DNA of 64,000 bases from Vibrionales bacterium SWAT-3 (GTDB lineage: Bacteria > Pseudomonadota > Gammaproteobacteria > Enterobacterales > Vibrionaceae): positions 56,968-120,967 of the forward strand of contig AAZW01000010.1 in assembly GCA_000169995.1 (NCBI GenBank), given 5' to 3'. The notes under the pieces were generated by a model. That model made no database searches. It was not told where the DNA came from and saw only the letters and a program-made list of their open reading frames with translations. A program made the translations under genes and the position numbers. This document shows positions 48,863 to 59,513 of this stretch, in pieces; positions within the stretch are counted from its first letter, which is position 1; every line of letters starts with the position of its first letter.

Positions 48863-50905
48863 TTACGCGCTGATACCTGCATGGCGCAGCATCGCATCAA
48901 TTTGAGGCTCACGACCACGGAAGCGTTTGAACAGCTCCATAGGCTCTTCACTGCCACCCATTTCTAGGATGTTATTCAGGAAGCGATTACCCGTTTCAGT
49001 ATTGAAGATACCCTCTTCTTCAAATGCTGAGAACGCATCTGCCGATAGCACTTCAGCCCAAAGGTAGCTGTAGTAACCCGCGCTATAACCACCAGCGAAG
49101 ATGTGGCTAAAGCTGTGTGAGAAACGGTTCCAATCAAGGCTTGGCAGTACTGCCACTTTAGACTTCACATCAGCCAGTGTTTCAAGTACGCGCGCACCCA
49201 CTTCTGGGTCGTAAGTCGTGTGTAGCGTAAAGTCGAACAGGCCGAATTCTAGCTGACGCAAAATAAACATCGCTGATTGGAAGTTCTTCGCCGCTAGCAT
49301 CTTCTCTAGCATCTCTTTTGGTAAAGCTTCACCTGTTTCGAAGTGACCAGAAATGAATGCTAGTGCATCTTCTTCCCAACACCAGTTTTCTAGGAACTGA
49401 CTTGGCAACTCAACTGCATCCCAAGGCACGCCATTGATACCGGCAACCGCGCCAGCTTCAACCTGAGTCAGCATATGATGGAGACCATGGCCAAACTCGT
49501 GGAACAGAGTCACAACTTCATCGTGGGTAAACAGCGCTGGCTTGTCGCCAACCGGTTTATTGAAGTTACACGTTAGGTAAGCGACTGGCGTTTGTAGTTC
49601 ACCAGCAGCGGTAATACGACGACCACGGCAGTCGTCCATCCATGCTCCGCCACGCTTGTGTTCACGAGCGTACAAATCTAGGTAGAAGCTGCCACGCAAT
49701 GTGTCATTAGCATCAAAGATATCAAAGAAGCGTACCGACTCATGCCATGTGTCGACGCCTTCACGCTCTTTCACTGTCATACCAAATACACGATTCAGTA
49801 CTTCAAACAGGCCCGATACCGCTTTCGATTCAGGGAAGTAAGGGCGCAGCTCTTCATCTGAGATTTGGAAAAGGTGCTGTTTCTGTTTTTCGCTGTAGTA
49901 AGGGATGTCCCAAAGTTCTAGCTCAGACACACCAAACTCTTTTTCAGCGAACTGGCGTAGCTCTTCCACTTCACGCTCACCTTGAGGTTTCGCTTTCACC
50001 GCTAAATCATTTAAGAAGCCTAGAACCTGATCTGGCGTCTCTGCCATTTTGGTTGCCAGCGATTTCTCACTGTAAGTGCCAAAGCCAAGCATACGTGCGA
50101 TCTCGTGACGCAATTTAAGCTGCTCGGTGATGATCTCAGTGTTGTCCCACTTGCCTGCGTTTGGACCACGGTCTGAAGCGCGAGTAACATAAGCTTCGTA
50201 CAGCTCTTTACGCAGCTCTTGGTTATCACAGTAAGTCATTACTGGTAGGTACGATGGGATATCTAAAGTCAGCAGGTAACCTTCTTGCTCTTTAGCCTCT
50301 GCCGCCGCTTTTGCCGCCGCCAGTGCTGATTCAGGCATGCCTGCCAATTCAGCAACATCAGTCACCTGCTTGCTCCAACCCATGGTTGCATCAAGTACGT
50401 TGTTCGAGAATTGAGAGCCTAGCTCAGACTGACGTTTGCTGATCTCGCCGTAGCGGTGCTGTTCGTCTGCAGGCAAGCCAATGCCTGACAGTTCGAAGTC
50501 ACGCAGTGCATCGGTAATGGTTTTTTGTTGAGCTCGGTTTAATGCCGAGAATGCTTCGCTCGCCTTGATCGCTTTATACGCTTCAAACAGACCTTTGTGT
50601 TGACCAACCCAAGTGCCGTACTCAGACAGCAGAGGTAAACAGCTTTCATACGCTTCACGCAGCTCGTCACTGTTCACAACCGAGTTCATGTGACTTACTG
50701 GTGACCAAACACGGCCTAAACGATCATCCACTTCTTCAATTGGAGCAACTAGGTTGTCCCAGCTTGGTGAAGTATTACCTTCAAGTACTTGTTCTATCTT
50801 GTTGCGACACGCTTCAATCACTTGCTCAACCGCTGGCTTAACATGCTCAGGTTTGATTTGTGAAAACGGAGGTAAGTCCGTGAAGGTTAATAGCGGATTA
50901 GACAT
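48863..50905 (-). CDS. prlC: oligopeptidase A
   Basis: 680 aa M3-family zinc metallopeptidase of the cytosol that degrades signal peptides and other oligopeptides. Zinc site HEFGH (about residue 470, in LFHEFGHGLHHML) and the downstream Glu region (ELPSQFLENW) are intact, followed by the C-terminal FSHIFAGGYSAGYYSYLWAEVL hallmark. Full length. In enterics it is heat-shock-controlled; no sigma-32 promoter was identified here. Confidence 0.97.
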   Translation of the reverse strand: MSNPLLTFTDLPPFSQIKPEHVKPAVEQVIEACRNKIEQVLEGNTSPSWDNLVAPIEEVDDRLGRVWSPVSHMNSVVNSDELREAYESCLPLLSEYGTWVGQHKGLFEAYKAIKASEAFSALNRAQQKTITDALRDFELSGIGLPADEQHRYGEISKRQSELGSQFSNNVLDATMGWSKQVTDVAELAGMPESALAAAKAAAEAKEQEGYLLTLDIPSYLPVMTYCDNQELRKELYEAYVTRASDRGPNAGKWDNTEIITEQLKLRHEIARMLGFGTYSEKSLATKMAETPDQVLGFLNDLAVKAKPQGEREVEELRQFAEKEFGVSELELWDIPYYSEKQKQHLFQISDEELRPYFPESKAVSGLFEVLNRVFGMTVKEREGVDTWHESVRFFDIFDANDTLRGSFYLDLYAREHKRGGAWMDDCRGRRITAAGELQTPVAYLTCNFNKPVGDKPALFTHDEVVTLFHEFGHGLHHMLTQVEAGAVAGINGVPWDAVELPSQFLENWCWEEDALAFISGHFETGEALPKEMLEKMLAAKNFQSAMFILRQLEFGLFDFTLHTTYDPEVGARVLETLADVKSKVAVLPSLDWNRFSHSFSHIFAGGYSAGYYSYLWAEVLSADAFSAFEEEGIFNTETGNRFLNNILEMGGSEEPMELFKRFRGREPQIDAMLRHAGISA

Positions 50906-51183
50906 ATAAACATTCCTTTGGCGTTAGAGACTTTCGTCTTTTTTGTAATGAGGTCGTCTTACAGTCATCAGGCTAAGCAGCGCCCTAAAAAATCACCTGC
51001 GAATAGTTATTAAATAGTGCCCATAAAGGCAAATTTCAATAGTAGAACCAATAACTAACTGCAGATAGCTGACGACTGCCCCTGAATTGTTCGAGAATTT
51101 ATGGTCCATTGAGGGTTATAATAATCAGATTAACCCACCTACACTAACCACACTCTAAAACGAGAGTGTTACGAGAGTTTAAT

Positions 51184-52023
51184 TTGTTAAGTTATCGCCA
51201 CAGCTTCCACGCAGGTAACCATGCCGACGTAGTAAAGCATATCGTACAGAGCCTTATTCTTAATTCTTTGAAACAGAAGGATAAGCCTTTTGTTTATCAT
51301 GACACTCACTCTGGTGTAGGTCGTTACGACTTAACGCATGAATGGTCTGAAAAAACCGGTGAATACAAGCAAGGTATTGCTCGTGTGTGGGAGCAAAAAG
51401 ACCTCCCTGAAGACATTCAAAGCTATCTTGAGTCTATCTCAACACTAAACAACGGCGACAAGCTGCGTTATTACCCGGGTTCACCACGTGTTGCACGTGC
51501 TCACCTGCGTGACCAAGACCGCATGGTACTGACCGAGCTTCACCCGGCCGATCACCCGCTGCTTGAGCAAGAATTCCACCGCGATCGTCAGGTATCTATC
51601 TACAAAGAAGATGGCTTCCAACGCTTAAAAGGCAGCCTACCACCAAAAGAACGTCGTGGTTTAGTACTGATCGACCCGCCTTACGAGCTTGCAAAAGAGT
51701 ACCGTGATGTCGTGACAGCCATTGCTCAAAGCCATAAGCGCTGGGCAACCGGTATCTACGCCATTTGGTACCCTGTAGTGAACCGTTGTGATATCGAAGA
51801 CATGATCGAAGGCTTAGAAAGCTTGGGCATCAACAAGATTCTACAGATCGAACTTGGCGTATCACCAGACACCAACGAGCGTGGCATGACAGCATCAGGC
51901 ATGATTGTTATCAACCCACCTTGGAAGCTAGAAAGCCAAATGAACGAGATTCTTCCATTCTTGAAGGAAGCAATCGCACCAGCAACCGGTCACTACAAAG
52001 TAGAGTGGATCGTACCTGAGTAA
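51184..52023 (+). CDS. rlmJ: 23S rRNA (adenine2030-N6)-methyltransferase
   Basis: 279 aa (YhiR). LSYRHSFHAGNHADVVKH is the conserved start and HDTHSGVGRYDL and VLIDPPYEL (DPPY) are SAM/catalytic motifs. The family begins (M)LSYRH, which here needs a TTG start at 51184, with GAGAG six bases upstream. A GTG at 51166 would add six residues. It diverges from prlC. In E. coli rlmJ lets cells use extracellular DNA as a carbon source. Confidence 0.93.
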   Translation: MLSYRHSFHAGNHADVVKHIVQSLILNSLKQKDKPFVYHDTHSGVGRYDLTHEWSEKTGEYKQGIARVWEQKDLPEDIQSYLESISTLNNGDKLRYYPGSPRVARAHLRDQDRMVLTELHPADHPLLEQEFHRDRQVSIYKEDGFQRLKGSLPPKERRGLVLIDPPYELAKEYRDVVTAIAQSHKRWATGIYAIWYPVVNRCDIEDMIEGLESLGINKILQIELGVSPDTNERGMTASGMIVINPPWKLESQMNEILPFLKEAIAPATGHYKVEWIVPE

Positions 52024-52210
52024 TCTCGACGCCACATCGGAGCTCAAGAAGCAGTCAAAAGACTGTGATGTGGACGAATAAATTTCAAGCAGGGAGATTG
52101 AGTTCAACCGATCTGCCCTCAATATAATAATTAGACAATTTTAGAATCTATAGGACGTAGGTATCCAGTGTGCTCACTGTGACTACAACCCTCAATAAAT
52201 GGAGAAAGTA

Positions 52211-53563
52211 ATGGCGACTCATTTTGATTACATCTGTATCGGTGGCGGCAGCGGCGGCATCGCATCAGCAAACCGCGCGGCAATGCACGGTGCAAAAGTT
52301 GCACTTATCGAAGCTCAAGACCTGGGTGGTACTTGTGTAAACGTTGGTTGTGTTCCTAAAAAGGTAATGTGGCACGGCGCTCAAGTCGCTGAAGCGATCA
52401 ACCTATACTCTGAAGACTACGGCTTTGATGTTGAAGTGAAGAAGTTCAACTGGAGCAAGCTGATTGAAAACCGCCAAGCGTACATTGGTCGTATCCACCA
52501 ATCTTACGATCGCGTACTTGGTAACAACAAAGTAAACGTAATCAAAGGTTTTGCTAAGTTCGTTGACGAAAAGACAGTTGAAGTAAACGGTGAACACTAC
52601 ACAGCAGATCACATCCTGATCGCGGTAGGTGGTCGTCCAACGATTCCAAACATCCCAGGTGCAGAATACGGCATCGATTCAAATGGCTTCTTCGACCTGA
52701 TGGAGCAACCAAAACGCGTTGCGGTTATCGGTGCGGGTTACATCGCAGTTGAGATCGCTGGCGTACTAAGCGCACTTGGCACAGAAACACACCTATTCTG
52801 CCGTAAAGAGTCTCCGCTACGTAGCTTCGACCCAATGATCGTTGAGACATTGGTTGAGGTAATGGAAGCAGAAGGTCCAACACTTCACGCGCACTCTGTG
52901 CCTAAAGAAGTAGTGAAAGAAGCGGACGGCACACTGACGCTACACCTAGAGAATGGCAACACTCAAAACGTTGACCACCTAATCTGGGCTATCGGCCGTC
53001 ACCCAGCGACTGACGCTATCAACCTAGCATCAACGGGCGTTGAGACAAACGACCGTGGCTACATCAAGGTAGACGAGTTCCAAGCGACTAACGTTCCTGG
53101 CATCTACTGTGTTGGTGACATCATGGAAGGCGGTATCGAGCTAACTCCTGTAGCGGTTAAAGCAGGTCGTCAGCTTTCTGAGCGTCTATTCAACGGTCAA
53201 ACAAACGCGAAAATGGACTACAACCTAGTTCCTACTGTTGTATTCAGCCACCCACCTATCGGCACTATTGGCCTAACGACTCAAGAAGCTGAAGAGAAGT
53301 ACGGCAAAGACAACATCAAGGTTTACACATCGGGCTTCACTGCGATGTACACAGCGGTAACCAAGCACCGTCAACCTTGTAAGATGAAGTTAGTATGTGC
53401 TGGCGAAGAAGAGACAGTCGTTGGCCTACACGGCATCGGCTTCACGGTTGATGAGATGATTCAAGGCTTCGGCGTTGCAATGAAGATGGGCGCAACCAAA
53501 GCAGACTTCGACTCTGTTGTGGCAATTCACCCAACGGGCTCAGAAGAGTTTGTAACTATGCGC
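52211..53563 (+). CDS. gorA: glutathione-disulfide reductase
   Basis: FAD-dependent disulfide oxidoreductase of 451 aa that keeps glutathione reduced with NADPH. FAD site [14 protein letters not shown], redox pair C42-C47 ([13 protein letters not shown]), NADPH-binding [13 protein letters not shown], second FAD site YCVGDI and the C-terminal active-site His (IHPTGSEEF) are present. ATG at 52211 with GGAGAAAG before it is preferred to the longer frame from 52199. It follows rlmJ as in E. coli. The stop codon follows MR at about 53563-53566. Confidence 0.96.
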
Positions 53564-53592
53564 TAACTATTTGTAAGTCAAAGGAATATTAT

Positions 53593-53619
53593 AAAAAAGC
53601 CGACATCTGTCGGCTTTTT
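53593..53619 (+). terminator. terminator of gorA
   Basis: AAAAGCCGACA and TGTCGGCTTTTT hairpin with T-run, 27 bases after the stop. Confidence 0.9.
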
Positions 53620-53768
53620 GCATTTTTTACCGTATTGTTCGAACACTTGTTAACCGAACAGTATTTTACCCACTTAACTTGGAATAATGATCACAATACA
53701 ATCGCGCGATATAAAACCATACGCATAACAACAAAAAATAACTCAACTACATAAGGGATGTACGAGTA

Positions 53769-55493
53769 ATGAAAAAAGTGAGTATTCTCGCAGCGGCGAT
53801 TGCAGTGGCTTTAACAGGTTGTGGTAGCGACAGTTCTAATTTAGGTACTACAACGCCTGCAGAACCGTCAACAACCAACAAATTTATCGACGCGGCTGTT
53901 GAAGGTATCTACTACAACACTAGCTCTGGCTTAAACGGTGTTACGAACAGTGAAGGCGAATTTACCGCTAAGACTAGCGACACGGTTACCTTCTTCATTG
54001 GCGGCGAAAACGGCTTAAAAGTAGGTGCTGCATCAAACCGTGATGTACTGACTCCATTTGAAGCGGCGGGTAAATACGCTCGTGCACTTAACCTAGCAAT
54101 TTTACTTCAGTCTCTTGATAACCAGTTTGGTAGCACTTCAGATGAAGTTCTGACAATTCCAGATATGCTGCGAGAACCTGATGCTGCTACGTTAGCGAAG
54201 ATGAAAGATCTAAGCCTAGATGACACTACAAGCGTGACGGACTTCCTAAAAGCGGTTGGTGTAGATGCTGAAAATATCGCTTCAGAAAGCGACGCTCTAA
54301 CACACATGCAGTCTGCATTTGGAGCAATGGAACGCGGTGATGACTCGGCAAATCCATTTATAACTGCTGGCAAATTCGTTCGTTACATTGATGTCACCCA
54401 GAACTCTAAAGAATTCATATACGTCCACGCTGACAAGCTAATGGAAGAGGACATGTTCGAGCGTACTCGCGGCATGACCGAGATGACGTTCAAAGTGAAT
54501 TCTGCAGAATCAGTCACTATGTTCGCAGGATCTAACGACTATTCATTATCAGAAAGCTTTGCTGAGCAATACCTAACATGTGTATCTAACTCTGCTCATC
54601 AATGGATAGATGAAGACAACTCGAAACAACAAGGTTGTGATACAAACAAGGATGGTACTGTAGACCAAACAAATGGCTCAGTGACACCTGATAGCAAATT
54701 TGTATTGAATGACGCGTTTGCCTACAAACTTCGAGACTTGGCACAATCAGCAACCGCTGATGAAGAATTCACAGCCGAAGACATCGAAGGATGGAAGCCA
54801 TTTGATGTACAAAAAGCTTCTGACTTGAATCATTACACAGCAAACAATGTCTGGGATGACAAAGATGAAGACAGCAACACATCAAACTGGATTCGTGATA
54901 CCACTTCTGGCTCTTTCGATCCTGTAACTGGCATTTACTCTGAGATCGTTAAGAAAGAAACACTGGGTAGCGACGCTAGCAATAGCCCATCTCGTGTAAC
55001 CGAACGTGTCGCTTACTACTACGAAGTCCCGACAAAAGACTCTGAACGTTACGTAGATTTCACTGGTACATGGGAAACTAAAGAGTACTGTGACAATGGC
55101 GAAGTTGCAGTGAGTACTATGGTGTTCGGCGCAACTAAAGTAACGACATCAGGTTCTGAATGTGGCAGCGAAAACGGCGGTCAATCTTCGCCGGAAGATA
55201 TGGGTCAGTTTGACGCAACCTACGCGGAGCTAGGCGCTATCGATTACTGGTGGTTTGGTCAAACAGACCGAGCTTCTAAAGCGACACTAACAGAACTGAA
55301 CACCGTTGTTCGCTTCTGCGACCAAGACAATTATGTTGCAGGCTCGTCTTGTAACTCAAATGATGAATACTTCGTTAAGTGGGAATACCAACCTGCTGGC
55401 ACCAACTGGGATGAAGGCCTACTTATCCGTCGTAAGATGGATTACACAGGCAACACCGATGGTCGTGTTAGCATCATGCAGAAAATCAACTAA
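53769..55493 (+). CDS. hypothetical lipoprotein
   Basis: 574 aa, not recognised. A lipoprotein signal peptide (MKKVSILAAAIAVALTGC, lipobox LTGC) anchors it, with Ser/Thr/Asn at +2 positions (GSDSS) suggesting the outer membrane. A Ser/Thr/Pro linker follows, then FIDAAVEGIYYNTSSGLNGVT-type start of a beta-rich domain seen in many vibrio lipoproteins. The middle has a calcium-loop-like DTNKDGTVD. Several Cys pairs in the second half probably form disulfides. Role unknown. Confidence 0.8.
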   Translation: MKKVSILAAAIAVALTGCGSDSSNLGTTTPAEPSTTNKFIDAAVEGIYYNTSSGLNGVTNSEGEFTAKTSDTVTFFIGGENGLKVGAASNRDVLTPFEAAGKYARALNLAILLQSLDNQFGSTSDEVLTIPDMLREPDAATLAKMKDLSLDDTTSVTDFLKAVGVDAENIASESDALTHMQSAFGAMERGDDSANPFITAGKFVRYIDVTQNSKEFIYVHADKLMEEDMFERTRGMTEMTFKVNSAESVTMFAGSNDYSLSESFAEQYLTCVSNSAHQWIDEDNSKQQGCDTNKDGTVDQTNGSVTPDSKFVLNDAFAYKLRDLAQSATADEEFTAEDIEGWKPFDVQKASDLNHYTANNVWDDKDEDSNTSNWIRDTTSGSFDPVTGIYSEIVKKETLGSDASNSPSRVTERVAYYYEVPTKDSERYVDFTGTWETKEYCDNGEVAVSTMVFGATKVTTSGSECGSENGGQSSPEDMGQFDATYAELGAIDYWWFGQTDRASKATLTELNTVVRFCDQDNYVAGSSCNSNDEYFVKWEYQPAGTNWDEGLLIRRKMDYTGNTDGRVSIMQKIN

Positions 55494-55522
55494 TCACTGA
55501 GTTAGTTTGATGACCTGATCAG

Positions 55523-55550
55523 AAACCAGAAGCCGTGCTTCTGGTTTTTT
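55523..55550 (+). terminator. terminator of the lipoprotein gene
   Basis: AAACCAGAAGC and GCTTCTGGTTT hairpin, then T-run. Confidence 0.9.
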
Positions 55551-55636
55551 CATTTTTAAATACACATGAACCTTCAAACAATTATTAACGTAGATACCAA
55601 AACAAAGACCTATCTAGAACAATAATGGAGTTTGTG

Positions 55637-55888
55637 ATGAATCTACTAATTGAATCATTTGAAGGCGGGATTTACTTAGCTTACCAAGTCATTGGTGAGC
55701 AAAAGCGGTTAATTAAAGACGACCACCAGCACCCGATGAAGTTTTTGAGTGTCAATCAAGCGCGTGACCACTTTAGTGATCAAGGCGTATCGTCAGCAAC
55801 GTTGATACATAACAGCGCTTACGATGAAATGTGTGGTGAACACTGTGGCAGTACACAACCATTCGAGATTGATTTGAAGTGGAGTTGA
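55637..55888 (+). CDS. DUF6482-like small protein
   Basis: 83 aa. NLLIESFEGGIYLA followed by SVNQARDHFSDQG matches my memory of DUF6482, a family of unknown function widespread in gammaproteobacteria. Two Cys near the end (MCGEHCG) form a CxxxC. ATG at 55637, with GGAG ten bases upstream, is chosen over ATG at 55625. No membrane segment. Confidence 0.7.
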   Translation: MNLLIESFEGGIYLAYQVIGEQKRLIKDDHQHPMKFLSVNQARDHFSDQGVSSATLIHNSAYDEMCGEHCGSTQPFEIDLKWS

Positions 55889-55915
55889 ATGGCTGTTATG
55901 TTTCCATATCAATAG

Positions 55916-55943
55916 AAAGGCTTGCACATCGGCAAGCCTTTTT
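55916..55943. terminator. bidirectional terminator
   Basis: AAAGGCTTGC and GCAAGCCTTTTT, between the convergent DUF6482-like gene and nqrB. Confidence 0.85.
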
Positions 55944-55954
55944 GCTTTAGTGGC

Positions 55955-57196
55955 TTAACGCGCCATGCGCTTTTGCCTACGCTTAATATTCTGTTCTTTC
56001 ACCATGAAATCAAATAGCGGAGCAAACAGGTTTGCAAACAAGATTGCGAGCATGATGCCTTCTGGGTATGCGGGGTTGAGTACTCGAATACCGACCGTCA
56101 TCACACCTATCAGAATCCCGTAAGCCCATTTACTGTTATTAGTGAATGCTGCAGATACCGGGTCGGTCGCCATGAAAAAGGTACCAAACGCAACGCCACC
56201 TAATACAAAGTGCCAGTAAAATGGCATCGAAAACATCGAGTTAGTATCCGACCCAATCCAGTTCAGTAAACTCGACGTCGCCACAAGCCCAACAATCACA
56301 CCAGCCACAATGCGCCAAGACGCAATCTTCATGACGATAAGAATCACACCGGTCAGCATAATAAGCAGTGAAGACACTTCACCCATCGAGCCCGGAATAT
56401 TACCGATAAAGGCATCCATCCAAGTGATGGCCTCACCTGTCATGTTATTGATCAGTGATGAGCCACCTCCTTCATACCATTGGCTGAGCGGTGTCGCTCC
56501 TGAGTAGCCGTCAGCGGCAACCCATACCAAGCCACCGGACATGTTGGCGGGATAAGCAAAGTAAAGAAACGCTCGCCCCGCCAGTGCAGGATTGAGGAAG
56601 TTTCGTCCTGTCCCACCAAACAGCTCCTTGGCAACGACAATACCAAAGGTGATACCCAAGGCGGCTTGCCACAGCGGGATAGTTGGCGGAAGAATAAGTG
56701 CAAACAGTACCGAGCTTACAAAAAAGCCTTCGTTCACCTCGTGTTTTCGCACAACGGCAAATAAAACTTCCCAGAAGCCCCCCACCACAAATACGGTGGC
56801 ATAAACAGGTAAGAAGTAGAGCGCCCCCAAGAACATCTGACTTCCCCAGCCGCTTGCTACTAAGGACGGTGCATCACCAAACGCCCACGATAGGCGCCAA
56901 CTACTATCGATGATAGAAGCAAGCTCGGCACCGGAATAGGTAGCCGTTAACCCCATCACGGATTGATGGCCTACATTGTACATACCCCAAAACATCGCGG
57001 GGAAAGTGGCTAGCCACACCAGAATCATGATCCGTTTTAGGTCAATACTGTCTCGGACATGGGTTATACCTCGGTTCACATTCCCTGGCGTGTAAAATAT
57101 GGTCGCAAATGCCTCATACACTGGGTAGAGCTTTTCGTACTTCCCCCCAGCTTCGAAGCTAGGAGCCACATCTTCTAATCGTTTTTTCAAACTCAT
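55955..57196 (-). CDS. nqrB: NqrB/RnfD-family subunit, solitary
   Basis: 413 aa membrane protein with about ten helices, homologous to subunit B of the sodium-pumping NADH:quinone reductase. The covalent-FMN threonine motif SGATPLS is kept, and [20 protein letters not shown] and [12 protein letters not shown] are family blocks. In vibrios the working pump is nqrA-nqrF in one operon; here nqrB stands alone, flanked by unrelated genes. ATG at 57196 with AAGGTG upstream is chosen over GTG at 57208. It is probably a paralogue; its partner is unknown. Confidence 0.88.
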   Translation of the reverse strand: MSLKKRLEDVAPSFEAGGKYEKLYPVYEAFATIFYTPGNVNRGITHVRDSIDLKRIMILVWLATFPAMFWGMYNVGHQSVMGLTATYSGAELASIIDSSWRLSWAFGDAPSLVASGWGSQMFLGALYFLPVYATVFVVGGFWEVLFAVVRKHEVNEGFFVSSVLFALILPPTIPLWQAALGITFGIVVAKELFGGTGRNFLNPALAGRAFLYFAYPANMSGGLVWVAADGYSGATPLSQWYEGGGSSLINNMTGEAITWMDAFIGNIPGSMGEVSSLLIMLTGVILIVMKIASWRIVAGVIVGLVATSSLLNWIGSDTNSMFSMPFYWHFVLGGVAFGTFFMATDPVSAAFTNNSKWAYGILIGVMTVGIRVLNPAYPEGIMLAILFANLFAPLFDFMVKEQNIKRRQKRMAR

Positions 57197-57354
57197 AATC
57201 TCAATCACCTTGTTGCTGAGTTATGGTTTTCTACGCATCAACTGCACTATTTGAGCAATTTTTAGTGCTTTTTGATCAAATTCATTTGAAGGTGTCTACT
57301 ATCGGCTACCTATAGACTACTTAACAGCATGTCCTAGCCTTTGAATTGCGAGGT

Positions 57355-57390
57355 CTAAAAACAACAAAGCCCCAGCAATCGCTGGGGCTT
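57355..57390 (-). terminator. terminator of the SPOR gene
   Basis: Minus-strand AAGCCCCAGC and GCTGGGGCTT stem followed by T-rich sequence. Confidence 0.85.
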
Positions 57391-57413
57391 AAGTCAGGTT
57401 TCAATCCGACGTG

Positions 57414-58385
57414 TTACTTCACACACATCACGTTAAGTAGTGAAGAGCCTTTGAGTTGGTTTACGTTACCATTGGTGAACAGGCCTTTCTTATCCGCTCC
57501 CCAATAAGGTAGATGCATTGGCCAATTCTGGTTTTCCATCACTTTTGAGCCTAGGATGCTCTGCCATTGCTTTTCAGTCATCAGCTTCATGTTGAGCTTA
57601 TTACATACCAGCTCTGCACTACCGTAATCCAAACGACTCCAAGGCTTACCTTGCTCCATGTAGAACTGCTGCTCATGGTCTAGCAGGTAAGGGATCGCAT
57701 ATTGGCTACCAGCAACATTTGCCGTCACGCGAACTTCAATCTCTAGATCGTTATCTGAATTTTTGCCACCACTTGGCAATGCCTGAATGGCAGCCGCACT
57801 GGTCACTGCTGCCGCTGACTTCGCAGCTACGGGTTTCGCCGCAGGCTTAGTTGCAGGTTTTACAGGAGCCTTAACCGGTGTCGGTTTTGCTGCTTTAGGC
57901 TCGGCCGCTTTTGCCACGATAGGTTGTGATGAGGTCTGCGACTTATCAACCATACGAATAAAGGCTTCGCCATAACCTGGCACCTTACGAACCTGAGCTA
58001 GATCTTTTCTTGCATCTGAAAATGTAGAGTAAGGACCAATCAAACAACGATAATCACCACCCTCAGGTTTCATCCATACGTTGGTCGAAATTTTGCCATA
58101 AAGAGGTTTTGCTTGGCTCAGTGACAAAGGCTTGTTCAGTAGGCCACATTGAACCCAAAACAGCTCGTTATCTGAATGACGTTTAGGCGCTTTATTACCC
58201 CAAACACCCTTACCGATCGGACATGATTGCTCTAGCTGTGGTAATTGATTGGTACTTGCCTGAGTAGCATCACATAAAACCGATTCTGCATTAACTTGGC
58301 TCGATACCAAAAGGGATGCAGCAATAAGCCCCATACGATAATTTCTAATCACAGCGCGACATACATCATTCATTGTCAATTTCAT
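57414..58385 (-). CDS. SPOR-domain periplasmic protein
   Basis: 323 aa. Signal peptide or anchor (about 12-34), then a SPOR-like repeat (FWVQCGLLNKPLSLSQAKPLYGKI, RCLIGPYSTFSDARKDLAQVRK). SPOR domains bind denuded peptidoglycan at the septum. An Ala/Lys/Pro-rich linker (about 155-195) separates it from a C-terminal domain with EQGKPWSRLDYGSAELVC and Cys. ATG at 58385 is chosen (the frame is open to 58394). Own terminator; no clear partner. Confidence 0.8.
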   Translation of the reverse strand: MKLTMNDVCRAVIRNYRMGLIAASLLVSSQVNAESVLCDATQASTNQLPQLEQSCPIGKGVWGNKAPKRHSDNELFWVQCGLLNKPLSLSQAKPLYGKISTNVWMKPEGGDYRCLIGPYSTFSDARKDLAQVRKVPGYGEAFIRMVDKSQTSSQPIVAKAAEPKAAKPTPVKAPVKPATKPAAKPVAAKSAAAVTSAAAIQALPSGGKNSDNDLEIEVRVTANVAGSQYAIPYLLDHEQQFYMEQGKPWSRLDYGSAELVCNKLNMKLMTEKQWQSILGSKVMENQNWPMHLPYWGADKKGLFTNGNVNQLKGSSLLNVMCVK

Positions 58386-58502
58386 AACCACCACTTAAAC
58401 CCTTACGGGTTAATTGTTACCGAATCAATGTCGATAAAACATGAATTGCATTTTAAGTACTATTGACACTATCAATGATACTTAGTTCAAGATCCATTAA
58501 GC

Positions 58503-58533
58503 AAAAAAAGAGCCGTAATTGCTTACGGCTCTT
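58503..58533 (-). terminator. terminator of the peptide transporter operon
   Basis: AAGAGCCGTAA and TTACGGCTCTT stem followed by seven T on the minus strand. Confidence 0.9.
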
Positions 58534-58572
58534 AGTTTAGTGATTTTTTTTACTAAAAATCAAACCAAGCTA

Positions 58573-59511
58573 TCACCCTTTATAAATTTTAGGGTTAAAC
58601 ACGTCACGTAACCAGTCACCCAGCAGGTTGATCACCAGTACTAGCGTCACCAATACCACACCAGGGAAGGCTGTAATCCACCACGCACCAGAGAAAATGT
58701 AGTTAAAACCAGTACTGATTAGTGCGCCCAGTGACGGTTGGTCTACCGGTAGGCCCAAACCTAGGAAAGAAAGTGCCGCTTCTGACATGATGGCATTTGC
58801 CACCTGTACCGTAGAGATAACCAAAATTGGCGATAAACAGTTCGGTAGAATATGACGGAACATTATGCGTGGTGCTCTGAAGCCCATCACGCGTGCTGCT
58901 TCTACATACTCTTTCTTCTTCTCAGCCAATACTGATGCACGAATCGTACGAGCATATTGTGGCCATTCGGCAATACCGATAATCACCACCAGCATCACTA
59001 CCGCATATTGCGCGTAGAAGTCACTGCCGAAACTCGCCTTAAAGATAGCCGAGACAATGATCGCAACCATCATGGTTGAGAACGAAAGCTGAACATCAGC
59101 AAAACGCATCAAGAAGCTATCGATACGACCACCGAAGTAACCCGCAGACAGGCCAATAATGATACCTAGAGTCAGTTGTAGACCAACGGCTAGGAAACCA
59201 ATCGTCAGTGATAAGCGAGAGCCGTAAAGCATGGTCGATAGAATGTCACGACCCTGCTCATCGGTACCCAGTAGGAAACGCTCTTCGCCATCTTCCATCC
59301 AAGACGGTGGTAGCTCAGAGTCCATGATGTCGATAGACGTCACGTCATACGGGTCTGTTGGCGCTAAAATCGGTGCCGCCAATGCCATCACCAAGAAAGC
59401 AGTGAAAACAGCAAAGCTGAACATTGCCACTTTGTCACGTAAGAAGTAGTACAGAATGTCTGACTGCTTAAATCGCTCCCAACGAGATGGAGCTGTTGTA
59501 GTTTGTTCCAT
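58573..59511 (-). CDS. peptide ABC transporter permease (DppC/OppC type)
   Basis: 312 aa permease with six helices and the binding-protein-dependent EAA loop (EAARVMGFRAPRIMFRHILPN). Like other DppC/OppC proteins it has an extended N-terminus with a first helix (VAMFSFAVFTAFLVMALAAP). It starts two bases after its partner permease gene ends and is last in the operon. Confidence 0.93.
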   Translation of the reverse strand: MEQTTTAPSRWERFKQSDILYYFLRDKVAMFSFAVFTAFLVMALAAPILAPTDPYDVTSIDIMDSELPPSWMEDGEERFLLGTDEQGRDILSTMLYGSRLSLTIGFLAVGLQLTLGIIIGLSAGYFGGRIDSFLMRFADVQLSFSTMMVAIIVSAIFKASFGSDFYAQYAVVMLVVIIGIAEWPQYARTIRASVLAEKKKEYVEAARVMGFRAPRIMFRHILPNCLSPILVISTVQVANAIMSEAALSFLGLGLPVDQPSLGALISTGFNYIFSGAWWITAFPGVVLVTLVLVINLLGDWLRDVFNPKIYKG

Positions 59512-59513
59512 GA

